Below are positions 35,283 to 43,817 of a stretch of DNA of 64,000 bases, piece by piece (the first letter of the stretch is position 1; the number at the start of each line of letters is the position of its first letter). The DNA lies in assembly GCA_049889095.1 (NCBI GenBank), contig JBLJFK010000001.1, one strand, 5' to 3'. Position numbers and translations under genes: made by a program. Origin of the DNA: Ewingella sp049889095 (GTDB taxonomy: Bacteria > Pseudomonadota > Gammaproteobacteria > Enterobacterales > Enterobacteriaceae). A model generated the notes under the pieces. The model worked only from the letters and a program-made list of their open reading frames with translations. It ran no database searches and was not told where the DNA came from.

Positions 35283-35579
35283 ATGGCGCTTACTAAAGCT
35301 GAAATGTCAGAACACCTGTTTGAAAAGCTTGGGCTTAGCAAACGGGATGCCAAAGACCTGGTCGAATTATTCTTCGAAGAAGTGCGTCGCGCTTTGGAGA
35401 ATGGCGAACAAGTTAAATTGTCTGGTTTTGGCAATTTCGATCTGCGTGACAAGAACCAACGTCCGGGACGTAACCCGAAAACCGGCGAAGATATTCCGAT
35501 CACGGCGCGCCGTGTGGTGACTTTCCGTCCGGGACAGAAGTTGAAAAGCCGGGTTGAGAATGCCACTCCGAAAGAATAA
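35283..35579 (+). CDS. ihfA: Integration host factor alpha subunit
   Basis: Sequence-specific DNA-bending protein, heterodimer with IhfB. 98 residues (E. coli 99). N-terminal helices MALTKAEMSEHLFEKLGL, dimer body, and the DNA-intercalating beta arm NPKTGEDIPITARRVV with its conserved Pro. It ends VENATPKE. Only four bases after pheT, as in E. coli, where extra promoters within pheT also drive it. A terminator follows at once. Confidence 0.98.
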   Translation: MALTKAEMSEHLFEKLGLSKRDAKDLVELFFEEVRRALENGEQVKLSGFGNFDLRDKNQRPGRNPKTGEDIPITARRVVTFRPGQKLKSRVENATPKE

Positions 35580-35590
35580 GTGAGTTGGAC

Positions 35591-35618
35591 AAAAGGTCGC
35601 GAAAGCGGCCTTTTTTTT
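35591..35618 (+). terminator. Terminator of ihfA
   Basis: AAAAGGTCGC, GAAA loop, GCGGCC and eight T. Beyond it, 35619-35794 is AT-rich with no credible gene. Confidence 0.88.
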
Positions 35619-35794
35619 ATGTTTCTTTGCAGATGAGTTATTCAAACCTCGCTAAATATTACAAACATAAATAAATGGCACACGAGATGAAAAAAAGTGT
35701 TAAGAGGGTTTTTTATTCAGGAATAGTCTGATAGTTTATATTTACTAGCGGTGGGTTTATTATTGAAAATAACATCGGGCGTTGAGTGGTAGAT

Positions 35795-35821
35795 AAAAAA
35801 AGGGACCGAGGCCCCTTTTTT
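35795..35821 (-). terminator. Terminator after the small lipoprotein gene
   Basis: AAAAAAGGG and CCCTTTTTT arms around a GC-rich loop, with T-runs in both directions. It lies 80 bases past the stop of the minus-strand lipoprotein gene, with no plus-strand gene immediately before it. Confidence 0.65.
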
Positions 35822-35900
35822 ATATTTGACGATGACCATAATGATTTTACTGATGCCAGTCAGTATTAACCATAAAAGTCAGTCATTAAAACATAAACTA

Positions 35901-36029
35901 TCAATGCCAGTAGCGCGAGTGACCACCATCATGATGACCGCCGCCATGGCCGTAAGGGCCAGGGAAGATGCAACCACTGAGGCTGACGATAACCAGAGCG
36001 ACACTAAAGAAAGCTAAGATGCGACGCAT
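35901..36029 (-). CDS. Small Gly/His-rich lipoprotein, function unknown
   Basis: A 42-residue frame starting at ATG 36029, with GAAGGA eight bases upstream. It has a basic start MRRIL, a hydrophobic stretch and lipobox SLSGC with Cys at residue 19. The mature peptide is only about 24 residues, beginning CIFPGPY and continuing with a Gly/His-rich stretch (HGGGHHDGGHS) to RYWH. Export and lipid anchoring are predicted; metal binding by the His cluster is a guess. Too short for default ORF thresholds. It is divergent from another His-rich exported protein gene, with a 277-base shared upstream region, and ends at its own terminator. I do not recognise a named family. Confidence 0.75.
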   Translation of the reverse strand: MRRILAFFSVALVIVSLSGCIFPGPYGHGGGHHDGGHSRYWH

Positions 36030-36306
36030 AAATATATCCTTCATTTGAATAAACACATTCAGTATAAATAGAATGGTGTAATGCTGTTGTCAGGCTTACG
36101 TTAAGATATGTTAAGGGCATTATAAGATTCGAATAGTTTTCATTATTCCCCCTTATTGTCATATTTCTGCGGGGATACATTTGTGTTTTTATTGTAAGCA
36201 GCAAGAAAGTTAACCGAAAATCTCCTTTGCTCTCATAGTCAGCCTTATTCCTGCTTGTTATAAATTTCCTCAAGAACAGGTTAATGAAATTAATAAGGTA
36301 AATACT

Positions 36307-36711
36307 GTGAAAAAATCTCTTTTACTGCTTTGTTTTGCACTGACACTGCCTGTCGTCGCACAGGCAGGTGTGACCGTTGACGTCAATGTCCCGGGCGTTT
36401 CTGTTCACCTCGGAGATCAGGATCATCGGGGTTACTATTGGGATGGTTACGACTGGCGTCCGCCACAATGGTGGCATGAGCACCAGGGGCACCATGTAGG
36501 TGACCGCAATAACCATGGCATGTACTGGCGCGGCGACCGTTGGCAGCCTTCACCACCGCAAAATCGATACTACGAGCGGGCACATGAGAAGCCTCATCAC
36601 CAGGAAAGTCAGCATGGTGATTCGAATCATGACAGGAGAGGCCAGCAGAGAGGAAATGATGACCATCAGGGCGACGGGCAACCGATTCCTCCAGACGGTC
36701 GACGTCACTAA
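36307..36711 (+). CDS. Exported His-rich protein of the DUF2502 (YpeC-like) type
   Basis: 134 residues from a GTG start with AAGG eight bases upstream. A signal peptide (KKSLLLLCFALTLPVVAQA) is followed by VTVDVNVPGVSVHLGDQDHR, then GYYWDGYDWRPPQWWHEHQG, which is the Trp/His/Asp-rich pattern of DUF2502 proteins such as E. coli YpeC. The C-terminal third is low-complexity His/Asp/Gln/Arg. Probably periplasmic; function unknown. It sits between ihfA and btuC, genes that are adjacent in E. coli, so this is a lineage-specific insertion. A terminator follows, which separates it from btuC. Confidence 0.8.
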   Translation: MKKSLLLLCFALTLPVVAQAGVTVDVNVPGVSVHLGDQDHRGYYWDGYDWRPPQWWHEHQGHHVGDRNNHGMYWRGDRWQPSPPQNRYYERAHEKPHHQESQHGDSNHDRRGQQRGNDDHQGDGQPIPPDGRRH

Positions 36712-36728
36712 CCTTACCCTTGTTACTC

Positions 36729-36758
36729 AGGCTAGCGTGAAAGCGCTGGCCTTTTTTT
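36729..36758 (+). terminator. Terminator of the DUF2502 gene
   Basis: AGGCTAGCG, loop TGAAAG, CGCTGGCCT, then a run of seven T; one T-G pair in the stem. Confidence 0.85.
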
Positions 36759-36874
36759 ATTTATTTTTTAAGGGATATCCGCTAAGAAACTGCTTAATAT
36801 CGTTAGGATACTTACTTTTTCACTCTGTGTTGGCTGATTTTCCGCCACGAAAACGCGTCAGGATGCCTATTCAC

Positions 36875-37885
36875 ATGCCGGACTTGATGAAAAATCGCCC
36901 AACATTCACAGTGCTTAAGCTGGAACAAAAGCGCCGTGACCTCCGCTTATTAGGTTTGTTCAGTGTCTTACTGACGCTGGTTTTTCTTTTTAGCCTGTGT
37001 GCAGGTGAAAACTGGATATGGCCGGATGCCTGGTTCGACCCTCAGGGCCAGCTCTTTGTCTGGCAATTGCGTCTGCCGCGTGCCCTAGCCGTTGTACTTG
37101 TGGGGGCTGGGTTGGCTGTCTCCGGCGCCGTGATGCAATCCCTGTTTGAAAATCCGCTGGCTGAACCGGGCCTGCTGGGTGTCGCTAACGGTGCGGGTGT
37201 AGCACTGGTGCTGTGCGTCATGCTGGGAAACGGATTACTGCCGGTCTGGCTTATGAATCTCTCTGCCGTTGTTGGTGCACTGGTCATCACGTTTTTGTTG
37301 CTGCATTTTGCACGGCAACGCCTGCTGACGAATGCCCGTTTGCTTCTGGTGGGGGTTGCAATTGGCATCGTGTGTAGCGCAGTGATGACCTGGTCAGTTT
37401 ACTTCAGCAGTAACCTGGATTTACGCCAGCTTATGTACTGGATGATGGGGGGGTTCGGCGGTGTTGACTGGCGGCAAAGCTGGTTAGGCGTGATGCTGCT
37501 CCCCGCTGTTATCTGGATGGTCTTTCAGGGAAAAACGCTGAATTTACTTTCGCTGGGCATTGGGCAGGCGCAGCAGCTTGGTGTCTCTATTTCTGTGTGG
37601 CGAAATCTTCTGGTAGTGGCGGTTGGGTGGGTTGTGGGTCTGAGCGTGGCTATAGCCGGAGTCATTGGTTTTGTCGGGCTGATTATTCCCCATATTCTTC
37701 GACTGTGCGGTATCACCGACCAACGTCATTTATTACCGGCCTGCGCCCTTGCTGGTGGGGCAGTGCTGCTGCTGGCTGACGTTGTCGCGCGCATCGCACT
37801 CTACTCGGCAGAACTGCCGATAGGCGTGGTGACAGCAACGCTGGGTGCACCTCTTTTTATTTGGCTACTGGTCAAAACAGCCTGA
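36875..37885 (+). CDS. btuC: Vitamin B12 ABC transporter permease BtuC
   Basis: Inner membrane channel of the BtuCDF cobalamin importer, FecCD family with about ten helices. About 336 residues from ATG 36875 (E. coli 326). Hallmarks: QLRLPRALAVVLVGAGLAVS, GAVMQSLFENPLAEPGLLGV, LRQLMYWMMGGFGGVDWRQS, GFVGLIIPHILRLCG and ELPIGVVTATLGAPLFIWLL. Three in-frame ATGs (36863, 36875, 36887) are possible; 36875 has AGGA upstream at an acceptable distance, so the start is uncertain by four codons either way. The frame is open far upstream through the DUF2502 gene, which is coincidental. Confidence 0.93.
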   Translation: MPDLMKNRPTFTVLKLEQKRRDLRLLGLFSVLLTLVFLFSLCAGENWIWPDAWFDPQGQLFVWQLRLPRALAVVLVGAGLAVSGAVMQSLFENPLAEPGLLGVANGAGVALVLCVMLGNGLLPVWLMNLSAVVGALVITFLLLHFARQRLLTNARLLLVGVAIGIVCSAVMTWSVYFSSNLDLRQLMYWMMGGFGGVDWRQSWLGVMLLPAVIWMVFQGKTLNLLSLGIGQAQQLGVSISVWRNLLVVAVGWVVGLSVAIAGVIGFVGLIIPHILRLCGITDQRHLLPACALAGGAVLLLADVVARIALYSAELPIGVVTATLGAPLFIWLLVKTA

Positions 37886-37991
37886 ATCAGACAGGATTAA
37901 TGCACGAAACGCAGGGAGCAGACTATCGTTACTGTGCTTCAGTGCACTTTTCGGTCCCACGAATTTGGCAAATAACCGCAGGATATAAAAG

Positions 37992-38543
37992 ATGAGCAAT
38001 GCAATTTTTGACCTTCCCCTGAAAAAAATTAACGGTGAGACAACTACGCTAGGCACTTACCAGGGCTCAGTGCTGCTGGTGGTAAACGTGGCATCACAAT
38101 GCGGGCTGACCAAGCAGTATGAAGGCTTGGAAAACATCTATCAGGCCTGGAACGAGCAGGGTTTTGAGGTGTTAGGCTTCCCATGTAATGAATTCGGTGC
38201 ACAGGAACCGGGCACGGAAGAAGAGATTCAATACTTCTGCACCACCCATTTTGGTGTGAAGTTCCCGATGTTCAGCAAAATTGACGTCAACGGCGAAAAC
38301 CGGCATCCGTTGTATAAAACTCTGATTTCTGCCTGTCCGCAGGCTGTAAAACCGGAGGGCAGCGAGTTTTATCAGCGCCTCGCCAGCAAAGGACGTGAGC
38401 CGTTGCACCCGGAGAACATTTTGTGGAACTTCGAAAAGTTCTTAATTGGTCGTGACGGTACCGTGATCCAGCGTTTTGCGCCGGATATGACGCCAGAAGA
38501 CCCTCAACTGGTGGAATCCATCAAATGGGCACTTGCTAAATAA
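37992..38543 (+). CDS. btuE: Glutathione/thioredoxin peroxidase BtuE
   Basis: Non-selenium glutathione peroxidase-family enzyme that reduces peroxides in the cytosol or periplasm. 183 residues, equal to E. coli BtuE. The active-site Cys is in VNVASQCGLTKQYEGL, followed by VLGFPCNEFGAQEPG with the second conserved Cys/Asn/Glu region and the later WNFEKFLIGRDG (Trp-Asn-Phe). It sits between btuC and btuD, but a direct role in B12 uptake is not required in E. coli. Confidence 0.95.
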   Translation: MSNAIFDLPLKKINGETTTLGTYQGSVLLVVNVASQCGLTKQYEGLENIYQAWNEQGFEVLGFPCNEFGAQEPGTEEEIQYFCTTHFGVKFPMFSKIDVNGENRHPLYKTLISACPQAVKPEGSEFYQRLASKGREPLHPENILWNFEKFLIGRDGTVIQRFAPDMTPEDPQLVESIKWALAK

Positions 38544-38570
38544 TCGATCATTGCTGCGCAGGGATAGCCC

Positions 38571-39332
38571 ATGTTGGAATGCCATAAACTGAGTGTGCCT
38601 GGGAGAGTGCAGGCGTTTACAACCCACCTGAGTGCCGGTAGCCGTGTCCATCTTATCGGTCCTAACGGTGCCGGGAAAACCAGCCTGCTGGCCCGCATTG
38701 CCGGAATGCTGGACGGGGGAGGGAGTGTCACGCTCGCCGGGCAACCCCTCGAAGGGTTGACGGGCATGCAGCTTGCCAGACTGCGAGGCTACCTTTACCA
38801 GCAATCCATCCCGGTATCAGCGATGCCGGTGTTTCAGTATCTTTCACTGCATCAACCTGCGTGCGCTGACCCAGCGCTACTCGAGCAGACCATCATGATG
38901 CTGACATCGGCATTGCACTTGCAGGATAAACTCTCCAGGCCGGTGACGCGGTTATCAGGCGGAGAATGGCAGCGCGTGCGTCTGGTTGCCATACTTTTGC
39001 AAGTTTGGCCGAAACTCAACCCTCAGGCGAGGCTGCTGCTGCTGGACGAGCCAATGAATAGTCTGGACGTAGCCCAACAGCAGGCTCTGGATGGACTCAT
39101 TACGCAATTTTGCGCTAGCGGCCGCACGGCAATCATTAGCGATCACGATCTTAATCACACGCTGCATTATGCACATCAGGTGTGGTTAATGGATAAAGGA
39201 CAGGTCGTGGCTGCCGGAAAAAGGCAAGATGTCATGCAGGTAAATTATTTAAACGCGGTGTTTGGCGTCAATTTTCAGGTGCATGAGGTCGCGGGAAGAC
39301 AGTGGCTGATAACGACGATTTTAGAAAATTGA
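38571..39332 (+). CDS. btuD: Vitamin B12 ABC transporter ATPase BtuD
   Basis: Cytoplasmic ATPase subunit that drives cobalamin import with BtuC. 253 residues (E. coli 249). Walker A is IGPNGAGKTSLLARIAG, the signature is RLSGGEWQRVRLVAILLQ, Walker B is RLLLLDEPMNSLD, and the switch His is in ISDHDLN. The stop is followed by the long arn upstream region. btuC, btuE and btuD run in one direction with gaps of 106 and 27 bases and probably form an operon. Confidence 0.94.
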   Translation: MLECHKLSVPGRVQAFTTHLSAGSRVHLIGPNGAGKTSLLARIAGMLDGGGSVTLAGQPLEGLTGMQLARLRGYLYQQSIPVSAMPVFQYLSLHQPACADPALLEQTIMMLTSALHLQDKLSRPVTRLSGGEWQRVRLVAILLQVWPKLNPQARLLLLDEPMNSLDVAQQQALDGLITQFCASGRTAIISDHDLNHTLHYAHQVWLMDKGQVVAAGKRQDVMQVNYLNAVFGVNFQVHEVAGRQWLITTILEN

Positions 39333-39575
39333 AGAGGGATGATCTCTTAAAGGCATGTTGAAATAATTATGACATGCTTGTTTACACTCTATATCCCCAT
39401 GCGAAATAGATTGCGGGCTAACAATAATTTCAACTTCGTTGAAGTATTGTTAATAGAGCCTTTAACACGGCCACACGCATATTTGACCTATCTATTTGAT
39501 TTAATGTTTATTTATTTAAATAATGCGATCCACATCACGCATGACTCTATTTGTCATCACGTTGATTTGACGAGC

Positions 39576-39597
39576 CTTAAGGTTTAATTAAGCTTAG
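39576..39597 (+). promoter_or_regulatory. Candidate PmrA box (overlapping PhoP-like site) upstream of arnB
   Basis: CTTAAG-GTTTA-ATTAAG at 39576-39592 fits the PmrA consensus YTTAAK-N5-YTTAAK with one mismatch. Shifted by five bases, GGTTTA-ATTAA-GCTTAG also resembles a PhoP direct repeat. Both regulators control the arn operon in Yersinia and Salmonella relatives. The remainder of 39333-39700 is AT-rich with no credible gene. Confidence 0.55.
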
Positions 39598-39629
39598 GCT
39601 GTCACTGTACCTACACTATTAAAGTGCGT

Positions 39630-39646
39630 CGTTTAATAATTGTTAA
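39630..39646 (+). promoter_or_regulatory. Candidate PhoP box of the arn promoter
   Basis: CGTTTA-ATAAT-TGTTAA matches the PhoP repeat TGTTTA-N5-TGTTTA at ten of twelve positions. A TACTAA at 39656-39661 could serve as the -10, placing the box over the -35 region. Confidence 0.45.
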
Positions 39647-39700
39647 TTAAACTCGTACTAAAGTCTTATTCGAATAGATTACCTCTTGCGGGATTGTGTC

Positions 39701-40843
39701 ATGGAAAATTTTTTGCCTTTCTCCCGTCCATCTATGGGCGAGGAAGAGATTGAGGCGGTAAATCATGTACTGCGCTCTGGCTGGATCACAACGGGTCCAC
39801 AGACGCATCAGCTAGAAAAAGATTTTGCTACCACCTTCGGATGTAAACACGCCATTGCTGTTAGCTCGGCAACAGGTGGTATGCACGTCACCCTTATGGC
39901 GCTGGGAATAGGCCCCGGTGATGAAGTTATCACCCCGTCCCAGACCTGGGTTTCTACCATTAATATGATCGTTCTGCTGGGTGCAGAGCCGGTAATGATT
40001 GATGTTGACCCCGACACCCTGATGATTAGCGCTGACGATGTTGCTGCCGCAATCACGCCGAAAACCAAAGCGATTATCCCGGTACATTATGCGGGTGCGC
40101 CTTTAGATCTTGACCCACTCTACGCACTGGCTGAAAAACATGGCATTGCCATTGTTGAGGATGCCGCACATGCCGCAGGCACCCGCTACCGCGATCGCTG
40201 GATTGGGGCGCAAGGCACCGCTATCTTTTCTTTTCATGCAATTAAGAACATGACCTGCGCCGAAGGTGGCCTGGTGGCAACCGACGACGATGAACTGGCG
40301 GCGAAAGTTCGGGCGTTGAAGTTCCACGGTCTGGCGGTAGATGCATTTGATCGCGAAGTTCAGGGCCGTAAGCCACAGGCTGAAGTGATAGAGCCTGGTT
40401 TTAAATACAACTTATCCGACATTCATGCTGCGATTGCCGTGGTTCAGCTGCGTCGTCTGCCTGACATCAATGCGCGCCGCACCGAGCTGGCGAATTTGTA
40501 TCTACAAAAACTGCAAGGTTCGCCATTTTTGCCTATGAAGGTGCCTGAATATCCGCACTTACATGCGTGGCATCTGTTCATGATCCGCGTGGATGAAGCA
40601 CGTTGTGGCATCAGTCGCGATGTCTTGATGGAGCGCCTCAAAACACTCGGCATCGGCACCGGGCTACATTTCCGTGCTGCGCATACCCAGAAATATTATC
40701 GCGAGCGCTATCCTGACCTCAGCCTGCCACACAGCGAATGGAACACCGACCGTTTGTGCAGTTTACCGCTGTTCCCTGATATGCAGGACAGCGATGTAGA
40801 CCGGGTTGTCGCAGCCCTATTTTCTTTAGTGGAGTCCCAGTAG
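39701..40843 (+). CDS. arnB: UDP-4-amino-4-deoxy-L-arabinose aminotransferase ArnB
   Basis: PLP-dependent transaminase that makes UDP-L-Ara4N from the UDP-4-keto sugar and glutamate in the lipid A modification pathway. 380 residues. ATG 39701 gives MENFLPFSRPSMGEEEIEAV like other ArnB proteins; the frame opens at a TTG five codons earlier. The DegT/DnrJ fold shows SGWITTGPQTHQLE, SSATGGMHVTLMALG, EDAAHAAGTRY and the PLP Lys in FSFHAIKNMTCAEGG. First gene of the seven-gene arn operon; its TAG shares a base with the arnC GTG. Confidence 0.96.
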   Translation: MENFLPFSRPSMGEEEIEAVNHVLRSGWITTGPQTHQLEKDFATTFGCKHAIAVSSATGGMHVTLMALGIGPGDEVITPSQTWVSTINMIVLLGAEPVMIDVDPDTLMISADDVAAAITPKTKAIIPVHYAGAPLDLDPLYALAEKHGIAIVEDAAHAAGTRYRDRWIGAQGTAIFSFHAIKNMTCAEGGLVATDDDELAAKVRALKFHGLAVDAFDREVQGRKPQAEVIEPGFKYNLSDIHAAIAVVQLRRLPDINARRTELANLYLQKLQGSPFLPMKVPEYPHLHAWHLFMIRVDEARCGISRDVLMERLKTLGIGTGLHFRAAHTQKYYRERYPDLSLPHSEWNTDRLCSLPLFPDMQDSDVDRVVAALFSLVESQ

Positions 40844-41823
40844 TGGCGCAATTTGAACCTATCAAGAAAGTCTCGATCGTCATTCCGGTCTATAACGAGG
40901 AAGAGAGCCTGCCGGCACTGCTTTCCCGCACGCAGGCCGCTTGTCGTCAACTGACTCAAAAATATGAAATCATTTTCATTGATGACGGCAGCAGTGACCG
41001 TTCAGCGGAAATGCTAACTAGCGCTGCCGAGCAACCGGAAAATTGCATTATTGCCGTGCTACTTAACCGCAACTATGGCCAGCATTCAGCAATTATGGCC
41101 GGTTTCAGCCATGTGTCGGGCGATCTGGTGATCACCCTCGACGCTGACTTGCAAAACCCGCCGGAAGAGATCCCGCGTCTGGTGGCGAAAGCCGAAGAGG
41201 GCTATGACGTAGTAGGTACAGTGCGTGCTAACCGCCGTGACTCATGGTTCCGTAAGTCGGCATCAAAAATGATCAACATGATGATCCAGCGTGCGACCGG
41301 CAAATCGATGGGTGACTATGGCTGTATGCTGCGCGCCTATCGGCGTCACATCATCGAGGCCATGTTGCATTGCCATGAGCGGAGCACGTTCATCCCTATT
41401 TTGGCGAATACTTTTGCGCGCAAAACCGCGGAAATTCCAGTGCAGCACTCGGAACGCGAATTCGGCGACTCAAAGTACAGTCTGATGAAACTCATTAACC
41501 TTATGTACGATCTGATCACGTGCCTGACAACGACACCACTGCGTTTGCTCAGTGTTGTGGGTAGCTTGATCGCCCTGTTTGGTTTCGTACTCGCGGTATT
41601 TTTGATTTTGATGCGTTTGATCAACGGTCCTGCATGGGCAGCGGATGGTGTCTTCACCCTGTTTGCTCTGTTATTTATGTTTATCGGTGCGCAGTTTGTG
41701 GGCATGGGATTACTCGGTGAATACATCGGGCGGATCTATAACGATGTGCGTGCACGTCCGCGCTATTTTGTTCAAAAAGTTGTTGGAATGCGTTCTGACG
41801 AAAACAGCAAGGAAGAAGAGTGA
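40843..41823 (+). CDS. arnC: Undecaprenyl-phosphate L-Ara4FN transferase ArnC
   Basis: Transfers formylated L-Ara4N from UDP to undecaprenyl phosphate at the inner membrane. 326 residues (E. coli 322) with a GTG start. The GT2 domain (about 10-230) has VSIVIPVYNEEESLPALL, IIFIDDGSSDRS and the metal-binding TLDADLQNPPEEIPR. Two membrane helices follow (about 235-265 and 270-295), then the tail GRIYNDVRARPRYFVQKVVG. The start shares a base with the arnB stop and its TGA overlaps the arnA ATG, showing tight coupling. Confidence 0.96.
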   Translation: MAQFEPIKKVSIVIPVYNEEESLPALLSRTQAACRQLTQKYEIIFIDDGSSDRSAEMLTSAAEQPENCIIAVLLNRNYGQHSAIMAGFSHVSGDLVITLDADLQNPPEEIPRLVAKAEEGYDVVGTVRANRRDSWFRKSASKMINMMIQRATGKSMGDYGCMLRAYRRHIIEAMLHCHERSTFIPILANTFARKTAEIPVQHSEREFGDSKYSLMKLINLMYDLITCLTTTPLRLLSVVGSLIALFGFVLAVFLILMRLINGPAWAADGVFTLFALLFMFIGAQFVGMGLLGEYIGRIYNDVRARPRYFVQKVVGMRSDENSKEEE

Positions 41824-43805
41824 TGAAAGCGATTGTATTTGCGTACCATGATATTGGTTGCGTTGGGCTACAGGCCCTGGTTGATGCAGGCTATGACGTA
41901 CAAGCGGTATTTACTCATACCGATTCGCCAGACGAAAACAACTTTTTCGCCTCTGTTGCCCGTTTGGGTGCCGGTTTAAATTTGCCGGTTTATGCCCCTG
42001 AGGATGTGAATCATCCATTATGGGTTGACCGTATCCGTGACTTACAGCCGGACGTCATTTTCTCTTTCTATTATCGCAACATGATCAGCGATGATGTGCT
42101 CTCACTGGCACCCCAAGGTGGCTTCAATCTGCACGGTTCATTATTGCCACGCTACCGCGGACGTGCGCCGGTTAACTGGGCGCTGTTGAAAGGTGAAAAT
42201 GAAACCGGCGTAACGCTGCATAAGATGGTTAGCCGTCCCGATGCAGGCGATATCGTGGCGCAGCGCGCCGTGCCAATCAGTGCTGACGACATCGCGCTGA
42301 CGCTGCATGCTAAAGTTCGCGATGCTGCTCAGGTTCTGCTGGCAGACGTATTGCCTAAAATGAAACAGGGTCAGACCACCCTGACACCCCAAGATGAGTC
42401 TCAGGCCAGCTATTTTGGTCGTCGTACTGCGGCTGATGGTGAAATTCACTGGAACAAACCGGCAACTGAAATCAATAACCTGATCCGTGCAGTGACCGAA
42501 CCTTATCCAGGTGCGTTTACCTATCTTGGCCAGCGTAAAATGACCATCTGGCGTTCTCGTCCGCTGGTAACGGCACATGAGAAGCAGCCTGGCACCGTGC
42601 TGTCGAGCGACCCGTTGGTCATCGCTTGTGGTGAGGGCGCGTTGGAAATTCAGGCGGGTCAGAGTGAGTCAGGTCTTTATGTACAGGGTTCGCGCCTGTC
42701 ACTGGAATTAGGCATCATGCCGGATGTGAGACTCAGCTCACTGCCGACGTCTGCGATGAAACGCCGTACCCGCGTGTTGATCCTCGGTGTGAACGGGTTT
42801 ATCGGTAACCACCTGAGCGAACGTCTGCTGCGTGAAGATAACTATGAAATTTTCGGTCTGGACATCAGCTCTGATGCTATCAGCCGCTTCATGGATAACC
42901 CGCATTTCCACTTCGTTGAAGGTGATATCAGCATTCACTCTGAGTGGATCGAGTATCACATCAAAAAATGTGACGTGATCCTGCCGCTGGTGGCTATCGC
43001 CACACCCATCGAATATACCCGCAACCCGCTGCGCGTATTCGAACTGGATTTCGAAGAAAACCTGAAAATCGTTCGTGATTGCGTGAAATACAAAAAACGC
43101 ATCATCTTCCCGTCCACGTCTGAAGTTTACGGCATGTGCGACGATAAAGAGTTTGATGAAGATACCTCACGTCTGATTGTTGGGCCAATCAACAAACAGC
43201 GCTGGATTTACTCCGTCTCCAAACAGCTGCTCGACCGTGTGATCTGGGCATATGGGGTTAAAGAAGGCTTACGCTTCACGTTGTTCCGTCCATTCAACTG
43301 GATGGGTCCGCGTCTTGATAACCTCGATGCGGCACGTATCGGCAGTTCACGTGCCATCACCCAACTGATCCTGAATTTGGTAGAAGGTTCTCCGATCAAA
43401 CTGGTGGACGGTGGTGAGCAAAAACGCTGCTTTACGGATATCAACGACGGTATCGAAGCGCTGTTCCGCATCATTGAGAACAAAGATAATCGTTGTGACG
43501 GTCAGATCGTTAACATCGGTAACCCGACGAACGAAGCCAGCATTCGTGAATTGGCCGAAATGTTGTTACGCAGCTTTGAAGCACATCCACTGCGTGACCA
43601 GTTCCCACCGTTTGCCGGTTTCAAATCTGTCGAAAGCAGCAGTTATTATGGTAAAGGCTATCAGGATGTTGAGCATCGTACGCCAAGCATCAAAAATGCT
43701 AAACGTCTGCTGAACTGGACGCCTGAAGTCTCGATGGATAAAACCGTCGATAAAACCCTCGACTTCTTCCTGCGTTCGGTTAATCCAGACAATAATCAGG
43801 CATAA
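41823..43805 (+). CDS. arnA: Bifunctional UDP-GlcA decarboxylase/UDP-L-Ara4N formyltransferase ArnA
   Basis: Two-domain enzyme: the N-terminal part (about 1-300) formylates UDP-L-Ara4N, and the C-terminal part (about 315-660) oxidatively decarboxylates UDP-glucuronate. 660 residues, as in E. coli. The formyltransferase has FNLHGSLLPRYRGRAPVNWA with catalytic His and a nearby Asp in SRPDAGDI. The decarboxylase has the NAD motif GVNGFIGNHLSERLL and the catalytic Tyr in STSEVYGMCDD, with RQ/KQ segments before PFNWMGPRLDN. ATG 41823 overlaps the arnC stop (TGATG). Confidence 0.97.
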   Translation: MKAIVFAYHDIGCVGLQALVDAGYDVQAVFTHTDSPDENNFFASVARLGAGLNLPVYAPEDVNHPLWVDRIRDLQPDVIFSFYYRNMISDDVLSLAPQGGFNLHGSLLPRYRGRAPVNWALLKGENETGVTLHKMVSRPDAGDIVAQRAVPISADDIALTLHAKVRDAAQVLLADVLPKMKQGQTTLTPQDESQASYFGRRTAADGEIHWNKPATEINNLIRAVTEPYPGAFTYLGQRKMTIWRSRPLVTAHEKQPGTVLSSDPLVIACGEGALEIQAGQSESGLYVQGSRLSLELGIMPDVRLSSLPTSAMKRRTRVLILGVNGFIGNHLSERLLREDNYEIFGLDISSDAISRFMDNPHFHFVEGDISIHSEWIEYHIKKCDVILPLVAIATPIEYTRNPLRVFELDFEENLKIVRDCVKYKKRIIFPSTSEVYGMCDDKEFDEDTSRLIVGPINKQRWIYSVSKQLLDRVIWAYGVKEGLRFTLFRPFNWMGPRLDNLDAARIGSSRAITQLILNLVEGSPIKLVDGGEQKRCFTDINDGIEALFRIIENKDNRCDGQIVNIGNPTNEASIRELAEMLLRSFEAHPLRDQFPPFAGFKSVESSSYYGKGYQDVEHRTPSIKNAKRLLNWTPEVSMDKTVDKTLDFFLRSVNPDNNQA

Positions 43806-43817
43806 CGGAATTTGTGC

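Noticed and set aside
35826..36017. 63-residue plus-strand frame
   Set aside because: It is the antisense of the small lipoprotein gene, has low-complexity Thr/Met composition and no ribosome site; the minus-strand gene has a proper signal and start.
36004..36273. 89-residue minus-strand frame upstream of the DUF2502 gene
   Set aside because: It overlaps the start and promoter of the lipoprotein gene in another frame, with no recognisable protein features.
36500..36874. Long in-frame extension of btuC through the DUF2502 gene (would suggest a fusion)
   Set aside because: The terminator at 36729-36758 and BtuC family length show it is a chance open frame.
39369..39587. 72-residue open frame in the arn upstream region
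   Set aside because: No ribosome site, AT-rich composition, no family resemblance, and it overlaps the PmrA/PhoP-type boxes; judged non-coding.
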